Assembly (NCBI GenBank): GCA_011365025.1
Contig: RDOF01000007.1
Span: 1-64,000 of the forward strand
Direction of reading: 5' to 3'
From: Candidatus Thorarchaeota archaeon
Lineage (GTDB): Archaea; Asgardarchaeota; Thorarchaeia; Thorarchaeales; Thorarchaeaceae
DNA length: 64,000 bases
The notes beneath the pieces were generated by a model. The model was given only the letters and a program-made list of their open reading frames with translations. It made no database searches and had not been told where the DNA came from. Positions within the stretch are counted from its first letter, which is position 1; every line of letters starts with the position of its first letter. Shown piece after piece: positions 17,763-25,783 of the stretch. Position numbers and translations under genes: made by a program.

Positions 17763-17904
17763 TTTCGTTTCCTCTTCTTAATAGAGAATCTAAACCTTTC
17801 AGGGTTTTCCAAAGGACCCAGCACATTTGGATGTATTAACTTTGTTGCACATGCATGTGCGGTAGACAATCCATCCTTTCCGAATCCTACTCAAGGGGCT
17901 TTGC

Positions 17905-18357
17905 TTAACTCTCTAAAGATTCTTGTGTCTTCGTAAGTTTCCTCTCTTCAACAATGGGGATTGGAAATGATAGCCCCTTTTGAATCATGAGGACTCCAGC
18001 CGGTGGAATCATCGCCGTGAGTACAAGAGTAATTGGGAACCCAACATACTGAATTGCTGCGCCAAAGACTGTAATTTGTGGAATCGCAATCAGAATAGCG
18101 ATGGTGGGAGTTTGCACTATCATCCGGATGACGACAAGAACCCCGACTAGAGCTAAGCCTTGCAGGAATATGCCGGGACCTCCACCAAGCTGGTCTGCAA
18201 TGAATATCATTTGGAAAGTACTTGACATCACAATGGTGAAAGCGATGATTGGACTAATACCAATCATAATTCGTGCCAAAGAGACTGCATTCTCAGTGGA
18301 ATCTTCAAAACCAAAGAAACGCGAATAGAGGCCGATAAAATGGATGAAACCAATCAC
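17905..18357 (-). CDS. Mini-MFS protein: internally deleted derivative of the adjacent MFS transporter
   Basis: A 150-residue hydrophobic protein that matches only the two ends of the neighbouring 495-residue MFS gene. The first half (FTIVMSSTFQMIFIADQLGGG, LQGLALVGVLVVIRM) matches that gene's first helices (FTFVMSTTFYMIFVAEALGGG, IQGLPLVGTLIVIQM). The second half (PTIAILIAIPQITVFG, VGFPITLVL, IQKGLSFPIPI) matches its last helices (PTIATLFALPQIGLFG, IGFPLTLAL, IRKGLSYPKPI). About 300 central residues are missing, yet the frame is intact. The start is GTG without a strong ribosome site. It may be a decaying pseudogene or a maintained four-helix protein; the intact frame and divergent sequence slightly favour the latter. 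Confidence 0.65.
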   Translation of the reverse strand: MIGFIHFIGLYSRFFGFEDSTENAVSLARIMIGISPIIAFTIVMSSTFQMIFIADQLGGGPGIFLQGLALVGVLVVIRMIVQTPTIAILIAIPQITVFGAAIQYVGFPITLVLTAMIPPAGVLMIQKGLSFPIPIVEERKLTKTQESLES

Positions 18358-18400
18358 TTTGCTAAAAGAATATCCATGCCTTTGAAGAAAAAGGACTAGA

Positions 18401-18423
18401 GAGTAGGCTTCTGGAGCCTACTC
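18401..18423 (-). terminator. Hairpin at the end of the MFS gene
   Basis: GAGTAGGCT and AGCCTACTC pair perfectly around TCTGG and overlap the stop codon of the MFS gene. On the minus strand a T-rich CCTTTTTCTTC follows, as in an archaeal or intrinsic terminator. It separates the full MFS gene from the mini-MFS gene. Confidence 0.5.
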
Positions 18424-19902
18424 CTCGACGGCTTCGCGGATTAGCTCCTCTTCAAACTCCTCTACTACCATTTCAGCCTCAACCGGAGGTGCTGCCCAAG
18501 CATCCTCGGTCAGAATAGGCTTAGGATAGCTTAGGCCTTTGCGGATTTGTAGGACGCCTATCAGGGATACCAAGCCACATAGTGCCAGCGTAAGTGGAAA
18601 ACCGATTGTAGGAATCAAAAATCCAAAGAGCCCTATCTGCGGGAGTGCAAAGAGTGTAGCTATTGTGGGGGAGAGCGAGTACATAGAGTTCCGAATTCTG
18701 TTGGGGATTGCATCAAGGAGTACCCTCTGTGTAAGAATCTCAGCGAAAGCACCGAAGAAGCTCGTTAGAGTGAAACAGAAGAAGATAATCACAACGGGAA
18801 GAATGTTACCTACAGGAATCTGCATCAATTCCACGTTGGCAATAGGAAGCACAACGCTTAGCATTGGCCCTCCATTAGTGGCTGGTGGAAAGAAGAACAT
18901 GACGAGCGCAAAAACCCAGAAGAATACAAATCCGCAGGTCTGTATAAGCCTGAAACGTGGGATCCACTTCTCCGGCTCGAATCTCCTGGACCAGACTCCT
19001 GAGCGCTCCTGAGAGAATATCCCAGGAACGAAGAGAGCCGTTCGAAATGATGCAACCGCCGTATCGGTGATGAGATACGAGAAATACATGGGGAATAGGA
19101 TCAGGTTACCCCAGACCATGATTGACGAGGTTGCCAGCATAGACCCTATAACAATATGCTTCACAAAAGGCTCACTCATCAGATAGGAGACCCCATCTTT
19201 CAGTATCTTGGTGTACCCCGCCATGTTTGGACGCTCTTCTCTCGCTGCCTCAACCTCCGGGAAGTCCCTAATGTATCTGAGTGAAAGAAAAGTCAGCACT
19301 ATGGCTAGCACTGCCTGAAGCTGAAACACCCAAGCCCTGCCAAACACAGCTGCAAGAATGCTACCGGGAATTAATGCAGCTGTAGAAACAATCTGCATAA
19401 TCATGCCCATTCGGCCCCAGAACATTCCGTACTGCTTTCGGTCAGAATCACCAGGCATGGCAACCCGGTAGTTATTATCGAACCACGTGTTGAATGCGCC
19501 ACTTTGCTGTGAATTCCCTAGGCCTTGAATAACATAGATGACGATAAGGAACGAGAAGGGTGTTGTACTACTCACCAATGAAACCATGTAGAATGCGACT
19601 GCGTAGCATATTGTTGAAGAGGCCATAATATATCGCTGGCCAATCCAATCACCAATTGCACCAGTCGGATAGTCTAGCAACAACTGGATAGCCATCTGAA
19701 TAACAATTAGAGTCCCAACCAATGGGAGACCCTGAATGTAGTCACCTCCACCCAGCGCCTCGGCAACAAAGATCATGTAGAAAGTAGTGGACATTACAAA
19801 GGTGAAGTTGGCTAACGGACCAAGAAACATTAGAACCTTGGCGAGATGAAGGACCTTGCCGTTTGCATCCGGGAGGCCAATTGCAGAGGCCATTCGGCTC
19901 AT
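18418..19902 (-). CDS. Major facilitator superfamily transporter
   Basis: A 494-residue secondary transporter with about twelve transmembrane helices. The loop between helices 2 and 3 has DYPTGAIGDWIGQRY, a variant of the MFS GxxxDxxGRR motif. The central loop is short and the C-terminal tail is acidic. The frame can be extended 12 codons to base 19938, but GGAGGG lies 7 bases before the ATG at 19902 (MSRMAS), so this start is preferred. The substrate cannot be told. It belongs to the group of MFS proteins often annotated as drug or sugar exporters. Its neighbour downstream is a shrunken paralogue. Confidence 0.85.
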   Translation of the reverse strand: MSRMASAIGLPDANGKVLHLAKVLMFLGPLANFTFVMSTTFYMIFVAEALGGGDYIQGLPLVGTLIVIQMAIQLLLDYPTGAIGDWIGQRYIMASSTICYAVAFYMVSLVSSTTPFSFLIVIYVIQGLGNSQQSGAFNTWFDNNYRVAMPGDSDRKQYGMFWGRMGMIMQIVSTAALIPGSILAAVFGRAWVFQLQAVLAIVLTFLSLRYIRDFPEVEAAREERPNMAGYTKILKDGVSYLMSEPFVKHIVIGSMLATSSIMVWGNLILFPMYFSYLITDTAVASFRTALFVPGIFSQERSGVWSRRFEPEKWIPRFRLIQTCGFVFFWVFALVMFFFPPATNGGPMLSVVLPIANVELMQIPVGNILPVVIIFFCFTLTSFFGAFAEILTQRVLLDAIPNRIRNSMYSLSPTIATLFALPQIGLFGFLIPTIGFPLTLALCGLVSLIGVLQIRKGLSYPKPILTEDAWAAPPVEAEMVVEEFEEELIREAVEE

Positions 19903-20028
19903 CTTGTTTCCCTCCCAAAAGAGGCCGTGCAGTCGCACAGAATATCACTAGTTGATATACATTCAATGTATCCTGGGAATCCAGGCGTGCCGGGAATACA
20001 TGTTCTCATGCTCATCCTAAACAACTCA

Positions 20029-20577
20029 CTATAATGGTGAGCGGCCCCTCTGGGAGTCTCCCTTTGGAGCCGCTCTAGAGATTAGAGATTTGTCCGATTT
20101 CTCGCTGTTAGAACCTGCATTGAGTTGTATTGTCCAATTGGTAGCGAGATCCTCTGAACCATAAGAGTAACCACTTCCACGGGAGATAGAGAGTCTGCGT
20201 GGGGGCAGAGTCGATTCTCGGGTGCGCTGAGCAGTACAGTGTTGGACTGCCTCGGAGGCCAATGCGCCAAGAGGACTGTAGCAATTCATGCGGGTATAAC
20301 CATGATTGTAATGGGTGGCCACTGGATATGCTTCTGCTGGGCAAGTGTGACCAGTCAAGTGACCACTTCTTAGCATGTGGCCATTCTCTTTGTCTGATCC
20401 CAGCACTTTGAACACCTCTCTACTATACAAGGAGTCGATATCCAGTTGATTCGTACAGACTGCAGTAATCATACATGAATATAAAGGTTTGTTTTCCAAA
20501 CCATTTGTCATACAAATGTTTTTGTGTTCCAAAATGTCCGGTGTAAATAATACTGTTGGGCACCCCATTCGTGACAC
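20029..20577 (-). CDS. Doubtful ORF, third in a possible short-ORF transcript
   Basis: An open frame of 182 codons from GTG, beginning 16 bases after a 28-codon ORF on the same strand. The product is rich in His, Cys, Ser and Arg (YPVATHYNHGYTRMNCYS) and matches no family I recognise. The GTG lies in one arm of a 9-bp inverted repeat (20536-20544 and 20576-20584), and the last codons lie in a GC-rich hairpin (20039-20075). Two more small hairpins fall at 20486-20518. The structures argue that this may be a non-coding RNA region rather than a protein gene. Confidence 0.25.
   Translation of the reverse strand: MSRMGCPTVLFTPDILEHKNICMTNGLENKPLYSCMITAVCTNQLDIDSLYSREVFKVLGSDKENGHMLRSGHLTGHTCPAEAYPVATHYNHGYTRMNCYSPLGALASEAVQHCTAQRTRESTLPPRRLSISRGSGYSYGSEDLATNWTIQLNAGSNSEKSDKSLISRAAPKGDSQRGRSPL
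20039..20075 (-). terminator. GC-rich nested hairpin, possible 3' end of the short-ORF transcript
   Basis: GAGCGGC (20039-20045) pairs with GCCGCTC (20069-20075), with an inner GGGA/TCCC stem. It lies at the far end of the minus-strand unit that begins at the TATA box near 20825. It could be a terminator or the closing stem of a structured RNA. Confidence 0.4.
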
Positions 20578-20592
20578 ACCGGACCTGAAGAA

Positions 20593-20679
20593 CTACTTCC
20601 TGAAGTAGCAGCGCGCAATTGCCAGCGTTGTGATGATGTTTCCAGAGTTCTGAGCCTTTTTGGATTTGGTAATAGCCAT
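20593..20679 (-). CDS. Small ORF of 28 codons with a strong ribosome site
   Basis: An ATG at 20679 is preceded by GGAGGT with a 7-base spacing, one of the best ribosome sites in the window. The product is MAITKSKKAQNSGN followed by a hydrophobic IITTLAIA stretch and the basic end RCYFRK. The ribosome site overlaps the stop of the upstream 34-codon ORF, so translation of the two may be coupled. There is no family match. It could be a leader peptide or a small secreted or membrane peptide. Confidence 0.5.
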   Translation of the reverse strand: MAITKSKKAQNSGNIITTLAIARCYFRK

Positions 20680-20684
20680 CAAAA

Positions 20685-20789
20685 TTACCTCCGATATATG
20701 TAGGCATAAGTCAGTGCCTTGGTGGACTGAGTCCGAGGTGTTCTGTTTTTCAGTTCATTCAGATTCCGAGAGTTTGTTGCTAGAGCCAT
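20685..20789 (-). CDS. Small ORF of 34 codons, possibly leaderless
   Basis: The ATG at 20789 lies about 35 bases from a TATATATA box at 20821-20829 (minus-strand sense), so the transcript would begin within about 10 bases of the ATG, as for archaeal leaderless mRNAs. The product begins MALATNSRNLNELKN and ends AYIYRR; it is polar and basic. Its last codons and TAA (CGG AGG TAA) form the ribosome site of the next small ORF. There is no family match. Confidence 0.4.
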   Translation of the reverse strand: MALATNSRNLNELKNRTPRTQSTKALTYAYIYRR

Positions 20790-20820
20790 AATAGTTCACA
20801 AGAGATACTGCTCAGAATCA

Positions 20821-20829
20821 GTATATATA
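20821..20829. promoter_or_regulatory. TATA box, symmetric, between divergent units
   Basis: GTATATATA is a near-ideal archaeal TATA box and is almost symmetric. It fits transcription of the short-ORF unit on the minus strand (start near 20800). It could also serve the plus strand towards the dehydrogenase gene, although a second TATA-like ACATATTA at about 20912-20919 is closer to that gene. Confidence 0.45.
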
Positions 20830-20845
20830 GCGAAGCCACAACAAA

Positions 20846-20875
20846 GGGTCACGGAACAGGGTCACAATATGTGAC
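20846..20875. promoter_or_regulatory. Operator-like GTCAC repeats upstream of the 3-hydroxyacyl-CoA dehydrogenase
   Basis: GTCACAATATGTGAC (20861-20875) is a perfect 5-5-5 palindrome. GGGTCAC occurs at 20846-20852 and again at 20859-20865, 13 bases apart. The cluster lies between the TATA box near 20825 and the gene at 20974, the expected place for a transcription-factor site that could control both directions. Confidence 0.45.
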
Positions 20876-20973
20876 TACCTTCAAGTGGCATTTTGAGTCG
20901 GGAAACAGTCAAACATATTACGAGGGGTCTTCGAGCCAAACGTGCATTCAACACCATGATGAGGTAACAAGCA

Positions 20974-21855
20974 ATGGAGATTAAGAAGATAGCAGTCCTC
21001 GGGGCAGGTCAAATGGGTAACGGTATAGCCCATGTCTGTGCCCAAGCGGGTTACGAAGTCAAGATGCGGGACATTGACCAGAAATTCATAGACAGCGGTC
21101 TCGCGACAATTAAGAAGAATCTTGACAGAGGAGTTCAGAAGGAGAGGGTGACTCAAGAAGAGGCGGATACGATTCTGGGAAGAGTAACTGGAGTTCTGGA
21201 TCTTGAGGAGGCGGTTAAAGATGCAGACCTTGTTATCGAGGCAATTCCCGAAATTGTCAAGCTCAAACTGGACACCTGGAGGGAGGTGGACAAGTTGGCA
21301 CCCAAACACGCATTTTTGGCATCCAACACATCCAGCATCAGTATCACTCAGATGGCGGCCGTCACCAAGAGACCTGAGAAGTTCATCGGGATGCATTTCT
21401 TCAATCCAGTTCCGGTCATGAGACTGGTTGAAATCATCAAAGGTCAAGCCACCGATGATGCAACTGTTGGAGTGATTAAAGAGGTGTCCAAGAAGATTGG
21501 CAAAGAAACAGTCCTGGTAAATGAAGCGCCTGGATTTGCCGTCAACAGATTGCTGGTTCCAGCCTTGAATGAGGCAGTCTTTGCGATTCAAGAAGGGGTT
21601 GCCACAGTCGAGGATATGGATACTGCAATAAGGCTAGGACTCAACTGGCCTATGGGACCGTTGACACTGCTTGATTTTGTCGGGCTTGACACCGCATTGT
21701 ATATTTCGGATTATTTTGTTGATGAATTCAAGGACAGCAAATACCGAGCTCCTGCATTACTGCGGAAAATGGTTCGTGCTGGGTGGCTAGGCAGAAAGTC
21801 AGGCATGGGATTCTACGACTACTCTGGAGCAGAACCTGTTCCGAATAGATTCTGA
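20974..21855 (+). CDS. 3-hydroxyacyl-CoA (3-hydroxybutyryl-CoA) dehydrogenase
   Basis: A 293-residue NAD-dependent dehydrogenase that interconverts 3-hydroxyacyl-CoA and 3-oxoacyl-CoA, as in beta-oxidation or butyrate-type pathways. The Rossmann motif GAGQMG is at residues 10-15, SNTSS begins at 117, and the catalytic His141 is in GMHFFNPVPVM. The C-terminal dimerisation domain has NRLLVPALNEA and PMGPLTLLDFVGLD. The length equals the short single-function form. GAGGT lies 8 bases before the ATG. It is followed by a terminator-like hairpin, so it is probably monocistronic. The palindrome cluster upstream suggests regulation by metabolite state. Confidence 0.93.
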   Translation: MEIKKIAVLGAGQMGNGIAHVCAQAGYEVKMRDIDQKFIDSGLATIKKNLDRGVQKERVTQEEADTILGRVTGVLDLEEAVKDADLVIEAIPEIVKLKLDTWREVDKLAPKHAFLASNTSSISITQMAAVTKRPEKFIGMHFFNPVPVMRLVEIIKGQATDDATVGVIKEVSKKIGKETVLVNEAPGFAVNRLLVPALNEAVFAIQEGVATVEDMDTAIRLGLNWPMGPLTLLDFVGLDTALYISDYFVDEFKDSKYRAPALLRKMVRAGWLGRKSGMGFYDYSGAEPVPNRF

Positions 21856-21866
21856 TAGCACCATTT

Positions 21867-21887
21867 GAGTGGCCCCAAAGGCCACTC
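21867..21887 (+). terminator. Terminator-like hairpin after the dehydrogenase
   Basis: GAGTGGCC and GGCCACTC pair perfectly around a CCAAA loop, 12 bases after the stop codon. No long T tract follows. Confidence 0.5.
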
Positions 21888-21956
21888 CGCTTCCATCCTG
21901 AGCTTTGCGAACCAACCTTAATAGCGGACAGCATTCTATTATTCATTGGTGTGACC

Positions 21957-22799
21957 ATGAAATACCGGGAGAGTAAGTACATTGGATACGATGGCAAGAG
22001 AATGTACATGTCAGAATGGCGGCCCGACAATGATAAGCCAAGGGCTTTGCTCGTGGTGGTTCATGGTCTAGGAAGTTATGGAGATGACTTCAAAACCGTT
22101 GGTGAGTTCCTATCGGAAAGAGGCATCGCAGTTTTTGCGCCGGACATGAGATCCTTTGGACACTATGACGGCCTCAAGGGGCATGTGATAAAATATGACG
22201 AATTCGTCGAAGACCTTCAGAATATCATCATGCAAGTGAAGGATAGGTACTTGAATACGCTCACATTCTTGCTAGGGTCTTCTCTGGGCGGACTTACTGC
22301 CATTCGCCATGTTGTGATGTATCCGAGAGTGATTGATGGACTGGTGTTGCAGGCCCCTGCAGTTGCTCAGAATCTTGACATCTCAAAAGGGAAACTAATC
22401 GCGGGGCACCTCTTGTCTTTTCTAAATGTCAAGAGGCATATAGCCAATGATCTGGACTTTGATGAAGCTACAAGAAGCCCTGAGGTGGCAAAGCGTCATC
22501 AGAAAGATCCCTTCAGATGGGATTTTGTAACACCACGTCTTGGAATTGAGTCGCTGAAAGCGGCTAAGGAAGCATCAGAATGGGGACCTCGAATCACAAC
22601 TCCCATCCTATATCAGCAGGGGAGTGCTGACAGACTGGTGGACCCCGAGAAGAGTAGGATATTCTACGAGACCATTGCATCTGCAGACAAAACATGGCGA
22701 CTCTACGAGGGACTATACCACGAACTCCATGAGGAGCCTGAAAGAGAGGTTGTTCTGAATGACCTAGCAGCATGGCTTGACAAGCGTCTTCCATCATAG
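21957..22799 (+). CDS. Alpha/beta hydrolase (monoacylglycerol lipase / lysophospholipase type)
   Basis: A 280-residue serine hydrolase. The N-terminal sequence VVVHGLGSYGDDF gives the oxyanion strand. The nucleophile elbow is GSSLGG, the acid is Asp in QQGSADRLVDP, and the base is His in YEGLYHELHEEPE. This spacing is that of the serine aminopeptidase S33 or monoglyceride lipase group, which hydrolyses lipid esters. The start is ATG at 21957 with GGTG five bases upstream; a GTG two codons earlier is also possible. It converges on the P-type ATPase, 12 bases apart. A lipid-degrading role fits the upstream acyl-CoA dehydrogenase but is an inference. Confidence 0.88.
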   Translation: MKYRESKYIGYDGKRMYMSEWRPDNDKPRALLVVVHGLGSYGDDFKTVGEFLSERGIAVFAPDMRSFGHYDGLKGHVIKYDEFVEDLQNIIMQVKDRYLNTLTFLLGSSLGGLTAIRHVVMYPRVIDGLVLQAPAVAQNLDISKGKLIAGHLLSFLNVKRHIANDLDFDEATRSPEVAKRHQKDPFRWDFVTPRLGIESLKAAKEASEWGPRITTPILYQQGSADRLVDPEKSRIFYETIASADKTWRLYEGLYHELHEEPEREVVLNDLAAWLDKRLPS

Positions 22800-22811
22800 G
22801 TCAGTTCTGGA

Positions 22812-25613
22812 TTACTCCTGGACTTTCTCCTTATGATGGCCGAAGATTATGTGAGGGGGAATTAGTAGACTGGGGATGCAAGTAATCAGGATTACTGCCC
22901 AATCCATAGCATTCAAGGGCACCGTTTCAAAGATAGGCCACATGAAGGGCATGTAGATTGTTGCTAGAGTCAATACTATTGAAAGACTCACAGCGCCAAT
23001 CAGAGCCTTAGAGCCAGTGATGTGTGTCTTCCAAACGGGATTGTATTCATCTCTGCAATTCCAAACAAACATCAGTTCGAAGGTGACAACTCCGGCAAAA
23101 ACCGCAGTTCTTGAATGAGTTAAGACACCTTGCCAAGGTTCCAGAGACCAATCCACCAAGGGACCTGTAATGCCAGGGATCCAACCCCCATAGGTCGTAA
23201 GAGACCACAGGAAGACAAAAGCGCTAGACATGAATGCAATAAAGCCGGCAACTATAACAAAGGATGCCATTCCTCGGTCCATCATCTTCTTGCCTGGTTG
23301 GCGTGGAGGACGCTTCATGACACCCTCCTCGGGAGGGTCCACACCGAGCGCAAGCGCCGGAAAGCCATCAGTGGCCAAATTGAGCCAGAGAATCTGTATG
23401 GGAGTAATGGGCAGAGGCAGGCCAATCATAATAATGGTGAAGATTAAGAAGATTTCATCGAAATTGGCAGACAGAAGAAATCGAACGAATTTTCGGATGT
23501 TCGAGTAGATCTCGCGGCCCTTTTCAACGGCAGTAACGATTGTTGCGAAGTTGTCATCAGTCAGGATGACGTCTGATGCCTCCTTTGTCACATCGGCACC
23601 TCTGACACCCATGGATACCCCAACATCAGCTGATTTTATTGCGGGGGCATCGTTCACACCATCGCCGGTCATAGCAAGTATTTCGTTCTGTTCCTTCAGG
23701 GCGTTCACAATCATTAGTTTGTGTCTTGGAGCGACTCTTGCATAGACATCACAGGTCTTAACAGAAGCTCGAAAAGCATGCTCATCCATTGAGTCGATGG
23801 CGGCGCCAGTGATGACTTGTCCATCTCGCTCAATCAGCCCAACTTCGGCTGCAATTGCCCGGGCTGTGAGTTCATGGTCACCTGTAATCATTATTGGACG
23901 TATCCCAGCTGAAACACACTTGCGTACTGCATCCCGAACTTCATCTCTCGCAGGGTCAATCATTCCTATAAGGCCTACAAAGATCAAATTCCTCTCGATG
24001 TCTTCTGGTTCCCAATCTGGGACTTCAGCCTCAAGAGGACGGTATGCAAAAGCTAGCACCCTAAGTGCATTCTCGGCCAGACCGGCGTTTATTCCGATAA
24101 TCTGGTCACGGTCTTGCTGAGATATTCTTGACACTTGATTATCCTCGAAAATCCTGTCACAAAGCGGAAGCAACACCTCTGGTGCGCCCTTGGCAAAGGC
24201 ATAGATGCTGCCATTATTGTCTTTGCATACTGAGGTCATTCGCTTCCGCGAGGAATCGAAGGAGATTTCGGTGATTTCCTCGTATTCAGACCAAGTTGAG
24301 TTGTAGGTGATTCCGGCCTTCTCAGCGGCCACCAGAAGAGCACCCTCAGTCGGGTCACCCACAATCATCCAATCTGCCTTTCCTGAGGGATCCTCCTGAA
24401 GCAGAGAGTTTGTGCAAAGCTGCCCAATCTTCAACAGCTTAACTGCATGAGGATCGGATAACACATCACATTCTGAGCTGGCGCGATGGAAGGAACCCTC
24501 TTTGTTGTATCCAACTCCAGTGACGGAAATGGTGCTGCCATTGGTGAATAGTGTCTGGACAGTCATTTCGTTCTTGGTTATAGTGCCGGTCTTATCAGAG
24601 GCGATGATTGTTGTTGAACCAAGGGTTTCAACAGAAGGAAGCCTTCGCACGATGGCGTTTCTCTGGACCATCTGCTGGACGCCAATTGCAAGAGTGATTG
24701 TGACGACTGCAGGGAGTCCTTCAGGTATTGCAGAAACGGCTAAGGCAATTGCCGCTAGGAGCATCTCGACTGGAGAATCGGAGGTATCCCTAAGAAGCTC
24801 TGCACCAAAGACAACTATACACAGGAATATAACAAGAATACCGAGCTTCTTACCGAGGTCTGCGAGGTCCTCTTGGAGCGGCGTCATGTCCTTCTCGCTT
24901 TCCTGGACCATTTCGGCGATTTGTCCGAACTTGGTTTGCATGCCGGTTGATGTGATGATGGCTTGCCCTTTTCCAGAGGTTATGGTTGTGCCTTGAAAAA
25001 CCATATTCTTCATATCGCCCACTGTGGGTTTTGCGAGATGGATAGGCTCCTCAATTTTCCGGACCGCAATAGACTCTCCAGTCAGTACAGCTTCATCGGC
25101 TGAAAGACCTACTGCATATTTTACCCGACCATCCGCCGGTATTTTGTCGCCGGATTCAAATCCGACTAGATCACCCGGGACAAGATTGCGTGACTCTATT
25201 TCCTTCCAAAGCCCATCACGCATGACACGAGCCCTGGGCGCAGCCATTTCTTTTAATGCTTCAAGAGCTCGCTCAGAGCGGTATTCCTGAACAAATCCGA
25301 ACACAGCATTGAAGATGACTATGGCAGATATGACAATGGCATCAATATACCCATGGTCGTCCCCATAGGCATTGCTTAGTAGAGCCGTCAAGACGGAAAT
25401 GATGATGGCGACAAGAAGAATAATTACCATTGGGTCAGTGAACTGCCTGAGGAACATGATGATAGGATGAACTCGTCCGGTTTCAACGAGTTCATTGAAC
25501 CCGAATTCCGCAAGACGCTCCTGAGCTGCAGATTCCGTCAGGCCCTCATCAGAGGTGCCAAGTTCCTTAATGACATGGTCAATATCATTGCTATACCATT
25601 GCGCTTCAGCCAT
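22812..25613 (-). CDS. P2A-type Ca2+-transporting ATPase
   Basis: A 933-residue P-type ATPase with ten predicted membrane helices. Motifs: TGES in the actuator domain, phosphorylated Asp340 in DKTGTITKNEM, KGAPE in the nucleotide domain and GDGVNDAPA in the hinge. Ion-site residues of SERCA are retained: IPEGLPA in M4, SANFDEI in M5 (Asn and Glu), and LWLNLATDGFPA in M6 (Asn, Thr, Asp). Ca2+ export is therefore likely, with Mn2+ possible. GGAGT lies 7 bases before the ATG. The gene is monocistronic. SERCA-like pumps are found in some archaea and bacteria, so this is not by itself a eukaryotic trait. Confidence 0.92.
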   Translation of the reverse strand: MAEAQWYSNDIDHVIKELGTSDEGLTESAAQERLAEFGFNELVETGRVHPIIMFLRQFTDPMVIILLVAIIISVLTALLSNAYGDDHGYIDAIVISAIVIFNAVFGFVQEYRSERALEALKEMAAPRARVMRDGLWKEIESRNLVPGDLVGFESGDKIPADGRVKYAVGLSADEAVLTGESIAVRKIEEPIHLAKPTVGDMKNMVFQGTTITSGKGQAIITSTGMQTKFGQIAEMVQESEKDMTPLQEDLADLGKKLGILVIFLCIVVFGAELLRDTSDSPVEMLLAAIALAVSAIPEGLPAVVTITLAIGVQQMVQRNAIVRRLPSVETLGSTTIIASDKTGTITKNEMTVQTLFTNGSTISVTGVGYNKEGSFHRASSECDVLSDPHAVKLLKIGQLCTNSLLQEDPSGKADWMIVGDPTEGALLVAAEKAGITYNSTWSEYEEITEISFDSSRKRMTSVCKDNNGSIYAFAKGAPEVLLPLCDRIFEDNQVSRISQQDRDQIIGINAGLAENALRVLAFAYRPLEAEVPDWEPEDIERNLIFVGLIGMIDPARDEVRDAVRKCVSAGIRPIMITGDHELTARAIAAEVGLIERDGQVITGAAIDSMDEHAFRASVKTCDVYARVAPRHKLMIVNALKEQNEILAMTGDGVNDAPAIKSADVGVSMGVRGADVTKEASDVILTDDNFATIVTAVEKGREIYSNIRKFVRFLLSANFDEIFLIFTIIMIGLPLPITPIQILWLNLATDGFPALALGVDPPEEGVMKRPPRQPGKKMMDRGMASFVIVAGFIAFMSSAFVFLWSLTTYGGWIPGITGPLVDWSLEPWQGVLTHSRTAVFAGVVTFELMFVWNCRDEYNPVWKTHITGSKALIGAVSLSIVLTLATIYMPFMWPIFETVPLNAMDWAVILITCIPSLLIPPHIIFGHHKEKVQE

Positions 25614-25783
25614 TTTATGGACTCCGAATTGCGAATGAGTCTAACCTGCATGCAATACAGGCGGCTAAGCGGCACAATCATCTAGAGAAATACCTTTCGG
25701 CATGACTCTTTCAGCCATTAGTGAACTCTACGAAAATGTTAAGAGATTGACGCTTTCAGCATCAGTTCTGATGGTGCCCAAGC

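Noticed and set aside
20423..20707. 94-codon minus-strand frame overlapping both small ORFs
   Set aside because: It is out of frame with the ORF that has the strong ribosome site and has no signal of its own.
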